Below the pieces are notes generated by a model, which saw only the letters and a list, made by a program, of their open reading frames with translations, did no database searches and was not told the DNA's origin. DNA of 64,000 nucleotides. It comes from Alternaria dauci. Its lineage: Eukaryota > Ascomycota > Dothideomycetes > Pleosporales > Pleosporaceae. Both the position numbers and the translations under genes were made by a program. Each line of letters starts with the position of its first letter. Within the stretch, counting starts at the first letter, position 1. The stretch is from NCBI RefSeq assembly GCF_042100115.1, contig NC_091276.1, positions 1,054,001 through 1,118,000 of the forward strand, written 5' to 3'. Positions 45,801-58,400 of the stretch are shown one piece after another.

Positions 45801-46322
45801 GTATTGATGCGCTGCTGCAACGGCTCAGGCTGTCTTCAAGGCAGAGAAAAATAACGTGGCCGCGCATCCTTGATTCGTGATAGTGGAGACGCCGACGTGA
45901 CTCGACTACAGATCCTGTCTTTTCTTCTTTTTTTCCCCGTGGAAGCGCACTTGACTGGGATGGGCAAGGAGCGAAGTTGACTTAACGCGGTGGGTGCGCG
46001 AGGCGTCCAACCTTTACTCGGGGTTGAGGCTGTGTTGCACTCAGGCAACCAATCAGGGGTCCTGGATGCCGAGAAAGTCACGTGGTTAGGCTTATTGCGT
46101 CTGGAGAACGTGCAGCATCGGCACCCAGGTCTGCAAGGAACTTGTTGAAACACGAGTTAGCCTCCGTGAAACAGACCATCGCAAGGGATTTCAGGCGGAT
46201 AATTATCTCTATTGCCTATTATGACGAAACCGTCTAGAGCCAACCTATCAACACTTCCCGAATCCAACCTATTGAGTAACTGACCGCCAAGTCTTACACT
46301 ATAACATACATGTTGCACAGCC
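42845..46322. other. 3.5-kb gene-poor stretch
   Basis: No protein gene, tRNA, 5S rRNA or transposon feature could be supported on either strand; all open frames are short and irregular. Contains a 20-bp perfect palindrome at 43220-43239. The first ~60 bases upstream of the tRNA include a TATTTTTT run that may serve as a Pol III upstream element. Confidence 0.45.
43220..43239. repeat. 20-bp perfect palindrome
   Basis: CTACCTACCTAGGTAGGTAG reads the same on both strands. It is built from the unit CTAC/GTAG around a central CCTAGG. No role is known; it lies about 380 bp upstream of the tRNA gene. Confidence 0.9.
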
Positions 46323-47738
46323 TCAAGAGCGATAGTAGGGATGTTGTGAATGTCTAGGGTCACGGTACATTGCCGATGCGCTCGGATCGTAGACCTGCTG
46401 ACTTGATGCAGTAGGCGGCGAGCGATTCGGCAGCGTGGCATATGCTGCTCGGTCCGTGGAGGCTGTGTAAGCAATGTTGTGGGGTGCTATTGGTTGCTGG
46501 GCAACCTGATATGGACTGTAGCCATAGAGTGGTGGGTTTGTCGGTGCACCCGTGTGCAGCAATGGTGCCGGGTGGTGTGCGTAGGGCGATGTTTGATCCC
46601 ATGTGGAAGGCATGTTCGAGCCCAGTGGTGGCTGAGTATACAGATATTGAGACGGGTGGACCGATTGATGATGTGCGTTTTGGTCGGCTATGGCGGTAGG
46701 TGTGGCGTATGTCTGCGGAGATGACCATGTCGAGTATGCATCATTGTCGAAACTTGACCAGGAATGACGGTCTGATCCATGAGAGGGTGTTGGCAATAAT
46801 GTATTGTACACGTGTGAACTCTGGGAAAGATAGTCGTCGTCATCAGGATAGCTTGACAAGCCCGCCGGTGTACCACAATCGGATGGAGAGCTTGGAGCAT
46901 TGGGCAGAGTAATACCCTGATTCTGATATCTCCGCACGAGGACAGTGTATCTTGAGATCATCAACAACAAGTCCCAAAGGTAACGGTAAGTGACATACCG
47001 ATTCTTGATATCATTCTTCGACCTGCCTGGGAAATGCTCGCGTTGGATGTCCTTCCAGTGTCGTCCGAGTTTCTGGACCGCGTCGATAAGTGCGGCATCC
47101 TGCGAAGCGCTTGTCAGCTCACTGAAGCGTAAGATATCCTAGAATAATATTCACTGACATCTGAGTCACGCCACTCGCTCCGGTCTAGATCAGGATCAAG
47201 GGACTGCTGCCACCGCTTCGCGCACTCTAACCATCGATCAGCAATGAACACAGCTATCATCCACTGAACTTACGATCTGCACTGCGTGTTCCGACGCAGC
47301 TTGCAACCACCGTCCATCTGACAATAATACAATCAGCTTCAGTACTTTCCCATAAATTTTCTTTCACTGAACCATACTTTTGGCCGTGCTGCTGCACCCC
47401 TCTTGAAAGCAACTGATCTTCACTCTTTGACCATTGTCCTTTCTTCAGGCCTCCTGCTACTGAGTTGTGCCATCGTTTTCTACAGTCTTTGTTTGTTCGT
47501 CCGGGAAGGCTGTCGGCAATCTTGCACCTGAGCATCTTGTTAGTTGCGGAATCAACTAGCATGATACATGACCTACCAATCCTTGACTTCTCCTTCCATT
47601 ACTGATGACATCCAGTTAGCTAAATTGAAGAAAGGTAAATAACAATGAACACAGCTTACGTTGTGCTTCCACTTCTTCCCGGAGTTTCTGGTCTTCTGCC
47701 AAAGACCATTTTCGAGGTTGGCGAATCGAGTGGTCCAT
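46323..47738 (-). CDS. Myb-family DNA-binding protein with three Myb repeats
   Basis: Probable nuclear transcription factor. Seven exons: 47738..47660, 47619..47577, 47527..47378, 47317..47274, 47226..47159, 47099..46999 and 46950..46323. All six introns (40-60 bp) keep phase, giving 370 residues. Repeat 1: RKWSLAEDQKLREEVEAQ ... VKDWCKIADSLPGRTNKDCRKRWHN. Repeat 2: KKGQWSKSEDQLLSRGVQQHGQKWTVVASCVGTRSADQCAKRWQQSLDP. Repeat 3: SEWRDSDDAALIDAVQKLGRHWKDIQREHFPGRSKNDIKNRYTVLVRRY. The spaced tryptophans expected of each repeat are present. The C-terminal ~200 residues are Tyr/Pro/Ser/Gln/His-rich, like an activation or prion-like tail. Its targets are unknown. Confidence 0.9.
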
Positions 47739-49834
47739 TAGACTCAGGATAAAATGGATTATTGACTTTTGGATGTACGTGTATGAACGACAAAGAGACG
47801 TTCTAGCAACCGATAAAGAGTGCAGTAGAAAAGAGGGAAGATATCTGAGAGTCTCAAGGATTACAAGAAGCTTGTCTTGTATTGGTCAAGCAGGAGTGCT
47901 GAATGACGAGTAAAGAGTACAAGACAATCAGATCTGTAGACATCGTGAAGAGACAATTACAATCTTAAGCGGAAAGCTAGCACAGCAGTAGTTCGTCGTC
48001 TTGGCAAGCCAGGGACTTGGGTATAGTGGAGGTTAGCCGGTAGGGAACAGTACGCCAAGCTGTATTGTTTAAGGTCGATACTCGGTTTGGCTAGTGGGTG
48101 CGCCGACCTACAGCGTTTTCGAAACAACCGAGTAACGAACATGTTCCATGCATATCAACGGGGCTTCGCAGCCATGACGCGTGCGCATAGGGCTAGTGCA
48201 TCGTTTGACGGGCCGTTGACCAGGTGGTGTGTACAGCCCCCAAAGGATTCCCGCATGGCTAAGACCCTGTAGGTAAGGCTGCATGGGCCATACACCGCTA
48301 ACCCCCTAGGAACACCAGAACTTTGCAACCGGTGGGAATAAGCTTATTGCTCCACAGGATAAGCCATGTAGTTGCCAGGAACAGCGAGTTACACACATGC
48401 ATGCCTGACGTAACAGCCGTTCATTGTTGGTGTATTTTTCTCCACCCTCTGGGGCTAACACCCCACTTCCCAATGGCAGAAAGTATGCTGGAACCGGTTC
48501 GATGGGAAGAAATGATGGTCGATGTGTACACCCTGCTTCTAGAAAAACCGGATGATATAATCGCTCCATGAGGAAGTATATCCATGCCCGGTTTCGAGTT
48601 GATTTCAGAGAGGTTGCATAGTGGCTGAGCTGTAGGCCAATATCGGTCCACGCTGGTCATATTAACAAGACCGCCGAAGGAATCTCCGAGATGAACCAGA
48701 CCAGTCGATAACTACATGTAACTAACGAGGTGGAATGCGCGATGTGCGTGGTACATTTTGTAGGTACACGCATAACAACCACCACTTAGCGAGAAGCGAA
48801 CTGTAGTATCGCTCACGTCTAGGGACAGTTTTCGCACTCGTCTTGCAGATTTTCAGCAAGATCTGGAAGAGCGAGCGGCTTGTATGATACCCTAGTGCTG
48901 GGATGAGCTCATTTCGTTGCAGGCGCTCATTACTACCGGCGATGTACTTTTGCTGGCACGACAGACGGATAGCGCAGCGGTCGCGAATGTGGGGATCCAA
49001 AGTCAGATAGAATGAATACTTCCCGGTGAAAGGATTATTATTCGTGTCGCAAGTTCACGTGGAGAGTTGTAAGATGTAAGACAGGAAGTGAGCGAGGGTG
49101 CGAGGGTGCGAGGATCACTGGGGCTTAATGCTTGTAATTCGGCCCATCGGCAAGTCCCGTCGGTCGTTTCTACCCAGGTGGCCGCCGCCGATCACCCTGC
49201 CTCTCCCGTTGTATACAGGAGCAACGATATGGATTCACGTAGCCGCCTGTATGTGCCGGAGTCGACATTGTCGGTTAACTTCTAACACCGTACCAAGCTG
49301 AAGTGCACCCTGACCCACCGCTCGTTTTCTCAGAGCTGAAGGTAAGGCTGGATATGTAACATCACACAACATTGATCCAAGGTGATCTCGAATGTCCTGA
49401 GTAACAGAACCGAATGAACAAATGAGTTGATTCGCTCAGATGTTTCGTAGAGGTATACCCATTGAGTCGTACACCCGGCCTAGTCTGATTGTGGGCCTTC
49501 TGATTCCTAAGGAAGCGCCGTCTGTTATTCGCTGGATGGTGGACTGCTTCCCCAATTGAGCGCGCACGTCAAAACCTAGCAGATGTCGTGGTTGCCCAGC
49601 ATGCGTTCGATTACATTGGTCGACATGACTTTTCACCCGCCAAAAAGGCAGCAGCAGCTCCAGAGTAAATGGGTCAATACCGTCGTTGTTGTAAGTCGCA
49701 GTGATGTCTTTAGCGCTGATTGACATGCGTGATGATGAGAATAGCGTGGGCAGAGCGATGGCTTTGGCTGATGCGGGTACACCTATCGGCATGAAGCGTA
49801 GATGATAGCGTACCCATCATGTCATGCTGATGCC
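47739..49834. other. 2.1-kb gene-poor stretch
   Basis: Promoter side of the Myb gene and 3' side of FYV7. Two opposite 82-87-codon frames at 48306-48571 mirror each other and look non-coding. A short imperfect tandem (gagggtgc twice) sits near 49094. No RNA gene seen. Confidence 0.4.
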
Positions 49835-50619
49835 TCAGGTCTTGCCCATAAGCCTCTGGGCTTTAGCAAGCAGAACTGTGCTCTCTCGCCCCAGTTTCCT
49901 CTGTCCATTTGGCCCCCTCGCTTTAGCCATGGTTTTCCTGAAGCGCTCGCGCTCAGCAATCTTCCTCGCGCGCTCCTTGTCCGCTTCTTCCCTCGCTTTT
50001 TGCTTCGCCTCGATCTCCTCCCTCTTCTTTTGTGCCACTTCGGTCTCCTTCAAAAAGGGTTGCGGGCGTGGTCGGCGTTGCCGTCTCTCAAAGTTCTGCC
50101 TGGGTTCTGGTTCGGGTGACTTCTCTTCTAGCATCGCAATGCGATCAGGATGTGGCTCCAAAGTGGGCTCTGGCGCAGACTCGGTAGACTCCTCTTTCTC
50201 ACCCGCGTTCCCGTCTTCATCGTCGTGGGCCGATTCGCGATCGTAAACGGACTTGCGCGGTGTCGTTGCTTCGTTTTCCTCGCGAGCCTTGAGCTTTGCA
50301 TACTGCTTCTTTAGCTTTGCCTTGCTGATGAGGCTTTTCTTGATTTTTTCGACTGGGCGCAGAGTTAGCAAGTGAACTGTATGATGCGGCGCGAGCAGAT
50401 GTGGGTAATCGCGTAGTTTCCGGCTGAACCATAACACTACAATACCCTCATCCGAGTGTCCACTGCCACGAAAGCCTGTGCATAAAAATCTAGTCGAGGA
50501 GACATACTTTTCCGTCTATGGGTACCGTCGGGGAGGTTGGCGGGGCCGATGGCAAATCGACTTTTCTGCTTCTTGACAGAAGACTTTTCGTCTCCTTCAT
50601 GCGGTCGTTTGGTTCCCAT
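49835..50619 (-). CDS. FYV7: rRNA-processing protein Fyv7
   Basis: Small nucleolar protein needed for 35S pre-rRNA processing and 40S assembly. Exons 50619..50508 and 50352..49835 (209 residues). The 155-bp intron joins NLPDGTHRRK to IEKIKKSLISKAKLKKQYAKLK. The start at 50619 (MGTKRPHEGDEKSS) matches the family's short basic N-terminus; the frame is open to an earlier ATG at 50772, but that leader is not typical. The N-terminal FAIGPANLPDGTHRRK motif and the C-terminal basic coiled coil (KKREEIEAKQKAREEADKE) ending RKLGRESTVLLAKAQRLMGK are characteristic. Confidence 0.9.
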
Positions 50620-51287
50620 GTTGGAGGCTGTAGAAGATTGAAAAAGTTGAGAGTCGCGGTACCAAGACGATCGCGGAGGACGCGAGCCGATTTGATCCAG
50701 CCTTGGCAGAGTGGGGCGCGATGCAGAGCCGGTCACGAGTCCTTGGACCACCGTGACGGGCGATGAACTCATGCCTCAGCTTTGAGCGCCGTCGCATCTA
50801 TGCACCCAGTATTCACGCCTCCCGTGGGGTCGTGCAGGCGCACCCGGGAGAGTTGTTCTTTTTCGTCGTGTGACATGTCACGTCGGCCAATACCGGTTCG
50901 GTGGCACGAGCGACTTTATCAGCAGCGATTAGGAAACTTCCGTCGTGCAACAAAGCTCACAGCGCGTCATCCGTTCCGGTCCCTGCGTTCCTCCTCTCCG
51001 CACCTCGAATTGGGGCGCTCCACGGTGTTTCGTCTTAAAACTGGGCAGTATGACTGTGCAATGAAGCGGCCACTGGAGCCAACGCACCCGATTTAAACTG
51101 GAAACTCTTACTCATACCATTCGCCGGGCCAGCAGCTGCTCCAACCGCTTGACTTGACTGTCTCCGCCATCCTACGACCTGTCATCTCTGTGCTCTACGG
51201 TCTTCACGCTCGCCAGCACGCCACTATTCTCTGGTTCTCGTTAGATCTCTGTACTCATGCTGTCTATTGCTACAATTTGTTACAACC
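50620..51287. other. Divergent promoter region FYV7 / Atos-like gene
   Basis: 668 bp between outward-facing genes. The FYV7 frame stays open to 50772, but I regard it as leader. No motif recognised. Confidence 0.35.
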
Positions 51288-53782
51288 ATGCCCATATTTC
51301 ATGATCCCCATGATAGTCCGCCGACATCGTCATTCTTGCCTCAGGCATCGGTCACGGGCTTCCAGAAAGCAGACACTCTGGGATTCGCTGTAGAGAGAAA
51401 CCTGGAAACCGACATGCAATCCGAATCACCGAAAACAGACATGTCCCTGGAGAGGGACCCTGAGTCCCCTAGCCAAACGCGCAAGCCATCCATGTTTGGA
51501 CGGAAGGAGTGGATCGAGCGGATCAAGAGGACGAATAGCCCATCGTGGCTGCAGCGGCAGGGTGTGAGTACCCGGAGATCTAGGAAGCACCCACAAGTAG
51601 TTTGTTTGTCGATATAGGGAATACTGATAGTGTAATACAGGGCGAAGTTATGACTGAGCGCGATGCCTCCACCCGACCGACATCGCAAGACTGCCCGGAG
51701 ACGCCTCCAGCTTCATCCACCGAGCCACAAACCTCACGAATCTCTACCCCGGAGCACCTTCGAGACCCTGCAGCCATTGGCTTGGACATTGCACGCCCAC
51801 GATCGGCATTACACTCCGGAGACTTCAGGGAGAAGAGAGCAGGCGCAACATCTGAGAATGACCATTCGTCTTCAGACTTCCTGGCCACTTCGCCAGTCGT
51901 CCCTTGGAATCGCTCGTTCCCAGCCTCAGCCTTTGCTCCACAACACAAAGACGTCTCGTACCCGGGATCGCGCACCAATGACAATCGTACAGCTGCACGA
52001 GCACGGGCGATATCGCAGTCATCACAGTCACCCTTTAGTTCATTCGCTTTCCTACCGCCCACGAGTCCGCTTGTCCAGCAAGCAAACAATACAGACTTGG
52101 ATTTCTCCTCAAGACCAAGCTCGCGCCAGGGATCGCGAAGTCCTGACAGAAATCATCGCCGACAAACATACTCTCCTGCGTCTTTTGATGATTACCAGCC
52201 CACACAGATGGCCCGATCTGCGACCGGCACTCCAGCGGCTCGACATCTACGCCATAGCAGTTCGATACCATACCAAGCGCATCAGCCTCGACGATCGATG
52301 ACGTTCAATCAGTCTGAGCCTCATTCTCATTCGCAAACGCTATTCCTCCATGCACGTCGGCCCTCTTTCTCGTCGGAGGCATCTCCATTGCAGCACGCTC
52401 CCATGGTTGGGTCTTATGAGGAGTCGATACTACGGGGGCGCATGTCCACTACACCATCACGGCCTCTCGACTTTGTCGCTAAGATTGGAGTATTAGGCAG
52501 GGGACCGTGTAAATCAAGCCTCAAATGTCCGCCTCACGTTACAGTACCCTTTCCAGCAGTGTTTTACAGCTACAACACAGGCAATGGTAGGATCTCGGAT
52601 AATGAGCCGAGTCCTTATGTTGGGCATATTGATCTAGAGAATTCATTGCCACCGCCAGATGAAAGCAGTGAGACTGGTAAACGCAAGCGACGACATGTTG
52701 TACCTGCGCATGATCAAGAAGATCTCGACTTCAGGATAAATCTTGGGGAAGAAGAAAATGGTCAAAGTGCAAGAGGAGACCTTCGCCGGAAAGAGAAGAA
52801 GAAGCGACGATCGACATCACCCAAGGCGCCTCCTGGGGGCTCCTATCGTATTCCGCCACAAGGCCAGCTCCAGATCGTATTGAAGAATCCAAACAAGACG
52901 GCAGTCAAGTTATTCCTAGTTCCGTATGATTTGTCGGATATGGAGGCTGGTCAGAAAACGTTTATTAGACAGCGCAGCTATTCCGCAGGGCCTATCATTG
53001 ATATGCCCACATCATCACGGAAGAATTTGGGCACCGATCGCCCAGAAGCTGCTCTCAGCAATTCAGACGACCCAAACGACCGACCGATCTTGCGTTACCT
53101 AATTCACCTACACATATGCTGTCCTTCCAAGGGTCGCTACTATCTGTACAAAAGCATACGAGTCGTCTTTGCGAATCGAGTACCGGACGGCAAAGAAAAA
53201 CTCCGGAACGAGATCCAGCAGCCAGAGCCTAGATATAGCACGTACAAACCGACGCGAGAAGTACCGTCGTTGCAAAAGTCACAGTCAGTCGGAGGCCAGC
53301 TTACCGCAGACAGGGCTTTCCGTCGGCGCAGCGCTGGATGGCCACTCTCGCAGTCTCAGCAAGCATACGAACAGCTGGATGGCGTGAAGCAACACACACC
53401 AGTACCTCCCCCAGCCGTCAAGTTCACGGGTGGTACCACCAACTCGTCAGCATCGAGCGGCTTCAGCTCGCCTATGCCAGAATTGCAACCCATACCCTTT
53501 AGCCTTGGTCGCTTGGCTGCAATCGATTCACGGCCTGTTTCCCGTGACCGCATGGACGTTGATCCCAAGAGCCCGTTTAGAACACCCATAGCATCACCGC
53601 GAGCTGGTGTGAGTAGCGTGGATAGTCAAAGCGAGGGTACGTTTGAGAAGCTGAGCAAAGGCGATGTCGGCTATGGCGGGAATGCATTCTCGCCGGTTAG
53701 CAGCCCGTCCGGTCCGCCCAATGCAGGTCTCTTGTCGCAGCGACTCCGCGGTCTGGATGTTCAGCGTAACGAGGAAGAGTAA
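51288..53782 (+). CDS. Atos-like (FAM214/DUF4210) protein, chromosome segregation during meiosis family
   Basis: Exons 51288..51563 and 51641..53782; the 77-bp intron is phase 0, giving 805 residues. The ATG at 51288 was preferred because the frame's earlier start is TTG. Two conserved blocks mark the family. The first runs SYEESILRGRMSTTPSRP through FVAKIGVLGRGPCKSSLKCPPH and VPFPAVFYSY (Atos-like domain). The second runs SYRIPPQGQLQIVLKNPNKTAVKLFLVPYDLSDM through TFIRQRSYS and ILRYLIHLHICCPSKGRYYLYKSIRVVFA. Flanks are Ser/Pro-rich and disordered. Fission-yeast relatives are linked to meiotic chromosome segregation and animal Atos proteins to transcription; the function here is unknown. Confidence 0.88.
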
Positions 53783-54304
53783 GCTGTCTCACCATCCATG
53801 GGTCTTTGTACTATTTCTCGTGCGTTATGTCTTTCGTTAGAATACCCCATGACTTGTTGTTTTCTTGCACAGGCGTTGGTTGTTGGCACTGTTTGGTACG
53901 GCATCGGATGGCATAGTCTCCCCTATATACGTTTTTGCACACATGAAATGAAAGAATCTGTTCACCAAGAAGCACCTTTTTTCTTTTTCACTCCAAAATA
54001 GAACCACCAAAGATTGCATAGCGTATAGCGTCAGGATTGGCTTCCAACGGGCCCCGTCGTGCCATGGGGTCGGGATGCTGCAGCCGATTCGCGCGTGGTG
54101 CATTACGGTGCTTGCCGAACTGAAATGTTAGCGTGATTATGCTCCCGCGTTCGCGAAGAGTGACGTCGGCAATAATTTCACTTGTGACTTGAACATTGCC
54201 TGTCATAACCCGCCGAACAAACATCTTCAGCACTGCTAACGTAGACGTCGCCGAGTCCGTTCCAACTGCATCATCCCAAGTATTGCTGTGTTCATTGCGA
54301 AACA
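53783..54304. other. Intergenic, nothing recognised
   Basis: 522 bp containing the 3' UTR of the Atos-like gene and the promoter of the rhodanese gene. A CTGCTAAC sequence near 54233 resembles a branch site, so a leader intron before 54305 is possible. Confidence 0.35.
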
Positions 54305-55192
54305 ATGGCCACCCAGCGCGCCGCCCAACTGTTTGCCGCTCGCTCCACTGCCTCCGTCATCGGCCAACGGACTACACGGTTGGCCTTCACCACTGCACGC
54401 ACTTTTAGCATTGCGCCTAATTCACAGCGCGTGAATGCTTCGAAGAGCAGAGCCGTGGGTGTAGAAAGCGCAGCCAGACTACAGGCAACGCCGGTGCAGA
54501 AGAGATGGCACTCACAAGCACCAAATGATTTGAAGCAGAACAAACTTTACCAGTTTGACGACGTACGTCTACGCTTTGTGTACCCGAGCTTCTCATTCCG
54601 AAACTCTTGCTAACCCACTCAGGTCCTCCACATCCTCGAAACTCCATCAGACTCACGTCTCCTCATCGATGTCCGCGAACCCCATGAATTCGAGAAAGAC
54701 ACCATCCCCACCTCCATAAATATCCCTGTCACATCGCAGCCCGATGCGCTGCTGTTGGACGAAGAGGAATTCCAGGATAGGTTTGGCTTCCAGAAGCCAC
54801 CAAAAGGGAAGGAGGTTGTCTTTTTCTGCAAAGCCGGAGTGAGGAGCTCGGCAGCTGCGGGGATTGCAAGGCAGGCTGGGTAAGTTCACGTCTCATGCGA
54901 GAACACACACCTAAATCCAGCGGTGAAAGGCAGTATTTTTCAAAACAAAAGAACACTTACTGATTCGTACGGCAGATATACAAACGTTGGCGAGTACCGC
55001 GGATCATGGCTCGACTGGCAGAAGCGCGGCGGGCCAGGCACAAAGTCTCCGCCGAAGCCTGACGGAATGGGAGAGCCCAAAGCCCCTATAACTGAAACCA
55101 AGCCTACGGCTAGGACGGGCGACAGTGGAGAAGAGGACCTTGGACCTCAGGGACAGCCACCGTATCCACCAGGACCTATGGGCCGGCAGTAG
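54305..55192 (+). CDS. Mitochondrial single-domain rhodanese (thiosulfate sulfurtransferase)
   Basis: Transfers sulfane sulfur, probably in the mitochondrion. Exons 54305..54562, 54623..54879 and 54976..55192 (243 residues). The first ~80 residues are Arg/Ser/Ala-rich with no acidic residues early, as a matrix-targeting sequence. The rhodanese fold spans LIDVREPHEFEKDTIPTSINIP, the active-site Cys loop FFCKAGVRSSAAA, and the closing NVGEYRGSWLDWQKRGGP motif rebuilt across intron 2 (96 bp). It resembles yeast RDL1/RDL2 (YOR285W/YOR286W). A Pro/Gly-rich tail follows the domain. Confidence 0.92.
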
Positions 55193-55453
55193 ATTTCCAA
55201 TGTGATACATGGCTAGAGGATCAACAAATGAACTCAAAATATCGCACGGAGGCTGTACATATGAAGATCAAGACTGTACATATGATCACCTGGAGATCGC
55301 CACGCAAGCATATCAATGTAATGACATTGTGGTATTACAAAGGTAGAGTGACGCTGTCTGCAATTACAAAGCTGATCGCAAAAAAGAAAGATATATCTTG
55401 AAGAGAAGGCAATTAATACATTCACTAGGTACCACAATCAAGACCGTCCGGTA

Positions 55454-58400
55454 TCATCGGTCTAGAGCCTGAGCCTGACACTGTTTGATAGTTAGCATAT
55501 CTTAACCTGCGTATGTAGGTCAGTCGGAAACTCACCATTTGCCAATACACTCCCCTCTTCCTCAGCAGTTCCTGATGATCCCCCCTCTCCAACACTTTCC
55601 CGCTGCCCAAGACGAAGATAACATCCGCCTTCTGGATAGTAGCAAGTCGATGCGCGACAGCAATCACAGTTCGTCCACCCTCGCCAGCGGCGCGCTCAAT
55701 CGCCTCTTGGACCAGTTTCTCGGATGCAGAGTCAAGAGATGACGTTGCTTCGTCCAGCAAGAGTAATTTTGGTTTCCGCAGCAATGCCCGAGCAAGACTG
55801 AGACGTTGTTTCTGACCACCAGATAGAGACATGCCTTTTGGTCCGAGACGCTGTGCGTATCCATCTGGCAACGAGGTGATGAAGTCGTGGATCTGGGCGT
55901 CGCGGCATGCTTGCTCAATGTCTTCGTTCGTGGCGGCATCAACAGACAAGGCGATATTCTCTCGGATTGTGCCTTCATAGAGTGTGGGTTCTTGACTGAC
56001 GAGACTGATCTGCTTGCGGTACTCTGAGGGATCGAGGGAAGTGATGTCTTGCCCATTGTAGAGAATATGACCAGATGATGCGTCGTAGAAGCGCTCAAGA
56101 AGCGAGATGGTGGTTGATTTTCCGCAACCGGATGCACCTACTAGTGCAATGAACTGGCCTGGCTGGACTTGCATGTTGAGATTTGACAATACGGGCACTT
56201 CTCGATTTTTGTAGGTAAAGTTCACGTTTTGAAACTCGATTCCTACACCTTCTTCTGTTTCATTCAGTGGTGGGTATGTTGGCGACGAAGCGGTTTTCTG
56301 TGGACGCATGCTGAGGATACGGTTTGCAGCACCCGTTGCTTGTGCCATGTTTGGAGCGAAGGAAAAGAATTGGCCTGCTGCGATGGCGCCTTGGACGATG
56401 GCTTGGTAGATGACGAAGAAGTCGACGGTGTTGTACTCGCGAGAGGCCAAGAGAGTGCCACCATACCAAAAGGTGAGCGCCATACAAGCAAGCTCAATAC
56501 TGTCACTCGCCGCAAAAATTAGGGTGCCGTACTTTGCACTCGAAAAGGCTGACGCGACGTGGCCCTTGAGCAGCGTCTCGTAGCGCTGGCCGATCATGTC
56601 TTCCATGATGAGACTGGATACGGTACGGAATGCACCGACAGCTTCAGCCGCGAACTGGCTGCTGTTCTCAAATACCTTTGCGTTGGTCTTGTCGAATTCA
56701 AGCTCTAGACGCACGCGAAGATACCCAGCAGCCAGGATGAGTGGCAGTGCGGCAAAAAGAGCAACCAGTGAGAGTTTCCAGCCGTAAATGAAAGAGATGA
56801 TGACACATCCTACAACATTGACAACGGCAATGCCCGCCAAGGACATTTCGGTTGCCATCAGCTGCTGGATCTGCGTCGTGTCCGAACTCAGCCTCGCTGT
56901 CAGAGATCCGGGGCTATGTCCTTGGTCGTCGAAAAACGCAATGCGTTTGCGTATCAGGTTATCAAGATACTCTTGTCGATACTGCTTCGTCACCATGACA
57001 GCGATGAGATGACAAGCCGATCCCATGAAGAAGTAGGATAGGAATGTACTGGCAGCTAGCACACCGAACATGCCAGCCCAGAAGTTTCCCTGGCTCACGA
57101 GCTCGTCCATTGGAAGGATGAAGACGTTGACGACACTTGCAAAGATGTAAGCTTGTAGCGGGTAGACAGCACCGCTCGCTAACACACCGAGAACGGCGAC
57201 CGTGTACAAGATCCAATGGTGGCGTTGCTCGTAGATGAGACGTCCAAAGCTACCGAGAAGACCTTTCTGTTTGTATTCCGGACCCGCCGCTGATTCGGAT
57301 ACCTGACTGTTGTTTTTGTGCTCCTCGATGATGGTGGTGTCTGTGCTCTTTACCTTCTCGAGTGGGTCAACACCGGCGTCCTGTTCGGCCTCCATTGTGA
57401 TTTCTTGTGCATGTACCAAGCCGTAATAGACACCCGCTTCTATCTTCAACAGCTCGTCGTGGGTACCTTGCTCTACCAGTTGGCCTCGGCGTAACACAAC
57501 GATCTTGTCCGCTCTCCTGATAGTGGAGAGGCGATGTGCGATGACGACGGTCGTTCGATTCTTCGATACACGATCGAGAGCTTGTTGAACAATACGTTCT
57601 GTCCTTACATCTATAGCGCTAGTTGCCTCGTCTAGAATCAGTATCGTAGGCTGCTTGATGATACTTCGCGCGATGGCAACCCGTTGTCGTTGACCGCCCG
57701 ACAGCTTGATGCCGCTCTCTCCCACCAAGGTCTCATAACCTTCTGGTAGTTTGGCGACAAATTCTTCGGCATAGGCTTCGCGACATGCGTTTTCTACCAT
57801 TTTCATCTTCTCTTCTTTTGGCAAATCTTCGTATTGAGTACCTGTCAGACCGAATGCGACGTTGTTGTATAGGGTATCATTGAAGAGAAAGGGCTCTTGC
57901 TGGACCAGACCAATCTGAGAGCGCCACCATCTTAGGTCGACATCCATTAGATTAGTGTTCCCAAGCATGATGTTACCAGTGCAAGTATTTGGACCCAGCT
58001 CTGGCTCCTCGTCCTTGCTCTTGTCATGTTCGACTTTTCCCGTTGATGCTTGTTTGTCTTCGGTCTTTGGTTTACCTCGTTTCTTGAACCAGCCAGACTC
58101 CTTATTGGCACCATCCTCGGCTTTAGAGTCGTCTTCGGGGGACGATGAGTGGCCGTGGTGTGCAGCAGATGATACTGTGGCTGTCGTTCCCGATAGGTCA
58201 TACCATCTCTGCACCAACCCTACAATAGTAGACTTACCTGAAAGCAAGAGCACAGTGTCAGTAACGATTCGATGGTATAGGATAGTTGAGATCACTTACC
58301 ACTTCCAGAAGGACCAACAATAGCAGTGACCTTACCTGCCTCAAGTTCAAGATTAAGACCCTCAAGGATCTGAACATTTGGTCGGCTTGGGTACGAGAAG

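Noticed and set aside
48306..48571. Mirror-image open frames on both strands
   Set aside because: Neither has protein-like composition or splice context.
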